Assembly: GCF_013340305.1 (NCBI RefSeq)
Contig: NZ_BLVP01000002.1
Coordinates: forward strand, 248,001 to 312,000
From: Desulfovibrio psychrotolerans
GTDB taxonomy: Bacteria; Desulfobacterota; Desulfovibrionia; Desulfovibrionales; Desulfovibrionaceae
DNA: 64,000 bases
Reading direction: 5' to 3'
A program made the position numbers and the translations under genes. Numbering within the stretch: position 1 is the first letter of the stretch; each line of letters begins with the position of its first letter. Positions 60,591 to 64,000 of the stretch are shown here, piece after piece. The notes beneath the pieces are model-generated. The model was not told the origin of the DNA. It saw only the letters and a program-made list of their open reading frames with translations, and did not search any database.

Positions 60591-62525
60591 GTGAACGTGT
60601 CTATTGAAGGACAGGTTGTTGAGGTTGCCGCAGGCTCGCTCTGCCGCGACGCCCTGAAGGAAACGCTGAGCGGAAAGAAGCTCAAGCAGGTGCTGGCAGT
60701 CAAGTGCGGGACGACCATGCTTGACCTTACTGCCGCCGTTCCCGCCGGGTGCGAAACCCTCACCCCCGTCTATCTGGACACTCCCGAGGGCGTGGAGCTG
60801 CTGCGGCATTCCACGGCCCACATCATGGCTGACGCGGTGAAACGCCTTTTCCCCGATGTGAAGGTGACCATTGGACCCTCCATCGAGAACGGATTCTACT
60901 ACGATTTCGAATTCAGCCGCGCCTTTACGCCGGAGGATCTGGAAGCCATTGAAGCGGAGATGGCAAAGATCATTGAGGCGGCGCAGCCCTTTGAACGTTC
61001 GGTGTGCACAAAGGACGAGGCGCGCGAGCTGTTTGCCGGTATGGGCGAGACCTATAAGCTGGAGCTTATTGACGCCGTGCCGGATGAGACGGTTTCGCTG
61101 TATCGCCATGGTGACTTTGTGGACCTGTGCCGCGGGCCGCATATTCCCGACACCGGGTTTGTGAAGGCGTTCAAGCTGATGAGCGTTGCCGGGGCCTACT
61201 GGCGCGGGGACGAAAAGAACCGCATGCTCTCGCGCATTTACGGAACCGCCTTCAGCGATCCCAAGGAGCTGAAGAAGTATCTGACCATGCTGGAAGAGGC
61301 CAAGAAGCGCGACCACCGCAAGCTGGGGGCGCAGCTGGACCTGTTCAGCTTTCAGGAAGAAGGCGGCGCGGGCATGGCCTATTGGCACCCCAAGGGCGCG
61401 CTTATCCGCACCATCATTGAGGACTTTGAGCGCAAGGAACACCTGAAGCGCGGGTATGACATAGTGCAGGGGCCGCAGATTTTGAAGCGCGAACTGTGGG
61501 AGCGTTCCGGACACTACGCCAATTACCGGGAAAATATGTATTTTACGGAAATTGACGAAGTGCCCTATGGCGTGAAACCCATGAACTGCGTGGCGCACAT
61601 GCTGATATACAAATCGCAGCTGCGCAGCTACCGTGAACTGCCCAAGCGGTTCTTTGAACTGGGGGTTGTGCACCGCCATGAAAAATCCGGCGTGCTGCAC
61701 GGGTTGATGCGGGTACGCCAGTTTACGCAGGACGATGCTCATATCATCTGCCGCCCGGACCAGTTGCAGGAAGAAATCATAGGCGTGCTGGATTTTGTGC
61801 GCGATGTGATGGGGGTGTTCGGATTTGAGTACCGCCTGGAGCTTTCTACGCGCCCTGAGAAATCCATCGGGTCCGATGCCGACTGGAATCTTGCCACCAA
61901 TGCGCTTACCGAGGCGCTGGACAGAGTGGGGCTGCCCTACGAGATAAACGAGGGCGACGGCGCGTTTTACGGACCCAAGATAGATATCAAGCTGCGTGAC
62001 TGCCTTGGCCGCGAGTGGCAGTGCGCGACTGTGCAGTGCGATTTTACCTTGCCTGACAGATTTGACTTGGTGTACATCGGCGAAGATGGTGAGCGGCATA
62101 GGCCGGTTATGGTTCATCGGGTCATTTTGGGCTCGGTGGAGCGATTCATCGGTATTCTGACGGAGCATTTCGCCGGGGCTTTCCCCACATGGATTGCTCC
62201 TGTACAGGCGCGGTTGCTCCCCATTACCGATGCGCATGCAGAGTTTGCCATGCAGGCCAAGGCTGAGCTGGCCCGGCAGGGTATTCGTGTGGAGGCGGAT
62301 GTGCGCAACGAAAAACTGGGCTTCAAGGTCCGCGAAGCGCAGGTTGCCAAAATCCCCTACATGCTTGTTATCGGGGACAAAGAGGTGGAGTCTGGAGGTG
62401 TGAGCGTACGCCCGCGTAAGGGCGACGACATGGGCTTCAAGACTCTGGCGGAAGTGGCAGAGCTGATTAAGGCTGATTGTGAGGAACCGTTCAATAATGG
62501 AGGGATGAGCTATCGCTTTTCCTAA
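60591..62525 (+). CDS. thrS: Threonyl-tRNA synthetase
   Basis: A 644-residue ThrS. The N-terminal TGS domain ([20 protein letters not shown] ...), the SAD editing domain ([30 protein letters not shown]), the class II catalytic core ([76 protein letters not shown]) and the anticodon-binding domain are all present. The start is a GTG preceded by CAGGAG; the frame upstream runs through the tRNA and is not coding. It overlaps infC by 14 bases. Confidence 0.97.
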   Translation: MNVSIEGQVVEVAAGSLCRDALKETLSGKKLKQVLAVKCGTTMLDLTAAVPAGCETLTPVYLDTPEGVELLRHSTAHIMADAVKRLFPDVKVTIGPSIENGFYYDFEFSRAFTPEDLEAIEAEMAKIIEAAQPFERSVCTKDEARELFAGMGETYKLELIDAVPDETVSLYRHGDFVDLCRGPHIPDTGFVKAFKLMSVAGAYWRGDEKNRMLSRIYGTAFSDPKELKKYLTMLEEAKKRDHRKLGAQLDLFSFQEEGGAGMAYWHPKGALIRTIIEDFERKEHLKRGYDIVQGPQILKRELWERSGHYANYRENMYFTEIDEVPYGVKPMNCVAHMLIYKSQLRSYRELPKRFFELGVVHRHEKSGVLHGLMRVRQFTQDDAHIICRPDQLQEEIIGVLDFVRDVMGVFGFEYRLELSTRPEKSIGSDADWNLATNALTEALDRVGLPYEINEGDGAFYGPKIDIKLRDCLGREWQCATVQCDFTLPDRFDLVYIGEDGERHRPVMVHRVILGSVERFIGILTEHFAGAFPTWIAPVQARLLPITDAHAEFAMQAKAELARQGIRVEADVRNEKLGFKVREAQVAKIPYMLVIGDKEVESGGVSVRPRKGDDMGFKTLAEVAELIKADCEEPFNNGGMSYRFS

Positions 62526-63057
62526 GAACCGGCGTCCGGAGCCGCAGGACTTGACCCGCCGCAACGAACAGATTCGTGCGCGCGAGGTTCGCGTTATCGA
62601 CGATCAGGGTGAGCAGTTGGGCATATTGAGCCGCAATGTCGCCATAGACCTTGCTAAGGAGCGTGGTCTGGATCTGGTGGAAGTTGCCGCGAATGCAGAA
62701 CCGCCGGTCTGCAAAATCATGGACTACGGCAAGTTTAAGTTCGAGCAGAGCAAGAAGAAGCAGGAAGCCAAGCGCAACGCCACTGTTGTGCAGGTGAAGG
62801 AAATCAAGGTTCGTCCTAAAACGGATGAACATGATTACCAGACCAAGCTCAAGCACATTCGCCGCTTCCTTGAAGACGGCGACCGCTGCAAGGTGACCGT
62901 GTTTTTCCGCGGGCGCGAAATTGTGCACAAAGACCGTGGGCAGGTTATCCTGGAGCGCGTGGTGGAAGATACCAAGGATATTGCAAAGGTGGAACAGCCC
63001 CCGAGTTCGGAAGGGCGCACCCTGCACATGCTTATGGTGCCGCTGCCGAAAAAATAG
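62512..63057 (+). CDS. infC: Translation initiation factor IF-3, probable ATC start codon
   Basis: A 181-residue IF-3: [65 protein letters not shown] and the C-terminal [42 protein letters not shown] domain, quoted by key motif, e.g. [12 protein letters not shown]. The frame opens after a TGA at 62506. The only position with the right spacing from GGAGG (62499-62503) is an ATC codon at 62512, giving [11 protein letters not shown], the normal family start. IF-3 genes often use ATT, ATA or ATC to allow autoregulation. TTG at 62551 has no ribosome site. It overlaps thrS by 14 bases. Confidence 0.9.
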   Translation: MAFPKNRRPEPQDLTRRNEQIRAREVRVIDDQGEQLGILSRNVAIDLAKERGLDLVEVAANAEPPVCKIMDYGKFKFEQSKKKQEAKRNATVVQVKEIKVRPKTDEHDYQTKLKHIRRFLEDGDRCKVTVFFRGREIVHKDRGQVILERVVEDTKDIAKVEQPPSSEGRTLHMLMVPLPKK

Positions 63058-63246
63058 CCGCTTTTGGGGCTTGCGTTACGCGGGAAATTGTCGCAATATC
63101 CCCGCTCTGCGTGTCCCTGAGGATGCGCTGTGCGTTTGCTCATGAGGAATTTCATGGAAGCTCCTAGTTTGTTCAGGAGTTTCTGACATGTCCTGTCGCC
63201 GCTGCTGTAGGCGGTGGCCGGGCTGTTAACGGTAAGGAGAATACCA

Positions 63247-63444
63247 ATGCCCAAGATGAAAACCAGACGGTGCGCTGCCAAGCGCTTTTCTGTGACCGGC
63301 AGCGGCAAGTTCCGCCGCCGCAAGCAGAACCTGCGTCATATTCTGACGAAGAAGAGCGCCAAGCGTAAGATGAATCTCGGTCAGTCCGCCATTGTGGACA
63401 GCACCAACGAGAAGGCCGTGCGTCGCATGATGCCCTACGCCTAG
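63247..63444 (+). CDS. rpmI: 50S ribosomal protein L35
   Basis: A 65-residue L35 beginning MPKMKTRRCAAKRF and containing KRKMNLGQSAIV. AAGGAG precedes the ATG. It lies between infC and rplT, the usual order. Confidence 0.97.
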   Translation: MPKMKTRRCAAKRFSVTGSGKFRRRKQNLRHILTKKSAKRKMNLGQSAIVDSTNEKAVRRMMPYA

Positions 63445-63494
63445 GCGTAGGGGTTTTGTGTTCGCCATTTAGACAACAAACACGATTTTACCTG

Positions 63495-63528
63495 CACTCC
63501 GTTGGCCAAACTCTCGCCTCACGGAGTG
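63495..63528. other. Hairpin in rpmI-rplT spacer
   Basis: CACTCCGT (63495-63502) pairs with ACGGAGTG (63521-63528), 22 bases before the rplT start. No T run follows. It may take part in L20-mediated control of rpmI-rplT, or be incidental. Confidence 0.4.
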
Positions 63529-63550
63529 ACAAAGACCCTGGAGGGTATCC

Positions 63551-63904
63551 ATGCGCGTCAAGAGAGGCATGGCAGCACATCGCCGCCATAAGAAATATTT
63601 GAAGCTGGCTAAGGGCTATCGCGGAGCGCGTTCCAAACTGTACCGCACCGCACGCGAGGCCGTGGAAAACGCACTGGTCTATTCGTACCGCGACCGTAAG
63701 GTTAAAAAGCGTGAATTCCGCAAGCTCTGGATTCTCCGCATCAACGCAGGCGCACGCCTGCACGGTATCTCCTACAGCAAGTTCATACACGGCCTTGCCC
63801 TGGCCGGTGTGGAACTGAACCGTAAGGTCCTTGCCGACCTTGCCGTTCGGGAAAAGGAAGATTTCGCCAAGCTGGCGGAACTTGCCAAATCCAAACTCAA
63901 TTAG
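63551..63904 (+). CDS. rplT: 50S ribosomal protein L20
   Basis: A 117-residue L20: [29 protein letters not shown] region and [24 protein letters not shown]. It binds 23S rRNA early in assembly and in many bacteria represses its own operon. GGAGGG lies eight bases before the ATG. pheS follows after 14 bases. Confidence 0.97.
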   Translation: MRVKRGMAAHRRHKKYLKLAKGYRGARSKLYRTAREAVENALVYSYRDRKVKKREFRKLWILRINAGARLHGISYSKFIHGLALAGVELNRKVLADLAVREKEDFAKLAELAKSKLN

Positions 63905-63918
63905 AAGGGATCTCAGGT

Positions 63919-64000
63919 ATGAACCTGACCCATGATCTTGAAGGCCTGGTCCGGGAGCTTGAAAGCGGCCTGGACCGGGCCTTTTCATTGGATGCTCTGG
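63919..64000 (+). CDS. pheS: Phenylalanyl-tRNA synthetase alpha subunit, N-terminal fragment
   Basis: The window ends 27 codons into a rightward gene beginning MNLTHDLEGLVRELESGLDRAF. This amphipathic N-terminal helix and the position after rplT match pheS in the conserved thrS-infC-rpmI-rplT-pheS-pheT order. The C-terminal part is outside the window. Confidence 0.85.
   Translation, partial: MNLTHDLEGLVRELESGLDRAFSLDAL

Overview
The window is a GC-rich, densely coded bacterial chromosome segment. Its gene content points to an anaerobic, sulfate-reducing deltaproteobacterium of the Desulfovibrio type. The evidence is an orange-protein-complex-like operon (NifX-fold proteins plus ferredoxin-containing MinD ATPases beside a sigma-54 activator), hybrid-cluster protein Hcp with a partner ferredoxin, rubrerythrin, hydrogenase maturation HypA/HypB, Feo-type ferrous iron uptake, many sigma-54 activators and an Aquifex-type aconitase. 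No prophage, insertion sequence, CRISPR array or rRNA operon was seen.

Region 1 to 5.8 kb (minus strand): hypA-hypB-activator, then a sigma-54 promoter with two upstream palindromes, then an operon of two NifX-like proteins, a small Arg/Gly-rich protein and two MinD/ferredoxin ATPases (the last one cut by the window edge). Region 6.1 to 12.5 kb: two tandem paralogous TPR proteins, an AMIN-domain membrane protein, a copper chaperone divergent from a CopA copper ATPase, and an unknown protein. Region 12.6 to 22 kb: UGPase, a UbiD decarboxylase with phased short repeats upstream, an atypical OmpR-type regulator, rubrerythrin, topoisomerase III, a YigZ/IMPACT protein and 6-phosphogluconolactonase.

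Region 22.5 to 31.8 kb: a small HTH gene with an unknown partner, a small CBM48-like protein, an unknown 253-residue protein, a diguanylate cyclase coupled to a receiver-HPt protein whose phosphoacceptor Asp is Glu, an M16C metallopeptidase, a Fur-family repressor, an HPt protein and a NarL-type response regulator. Region 32.4 to 42.5 kb: an orphan OppD-type ATPase divergent from a LivHMGF-PaaK operon, then a Fur-box-associated feo cluster with a very Cys-rich FeoA-like protein, a Cys-rich membrane protein, FeoA and FeoB.

Region 42.6 to 51.7 kb: a GAF-type sigma-54 activator preceded by three tandem palindromes and several strong hairpins, an HDOD protein, a CobD-like aminotransferase, two GT4 glycosyltransferases with LarB, and a FlrC-like sigma-54 activator. 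Region 52 to 64 kb: aconitase, PpiD-like foldase, a PfpI/DJ-1 protein, a ribbon-helix-helix protein, the hcp operon, tRNA-Val(GAC), then thrS-infC-rpmI-rplT-pheS, where infC appears to start at a rare ATC codon. Protein functions are inferred from motifs read by eye. No database search was run.
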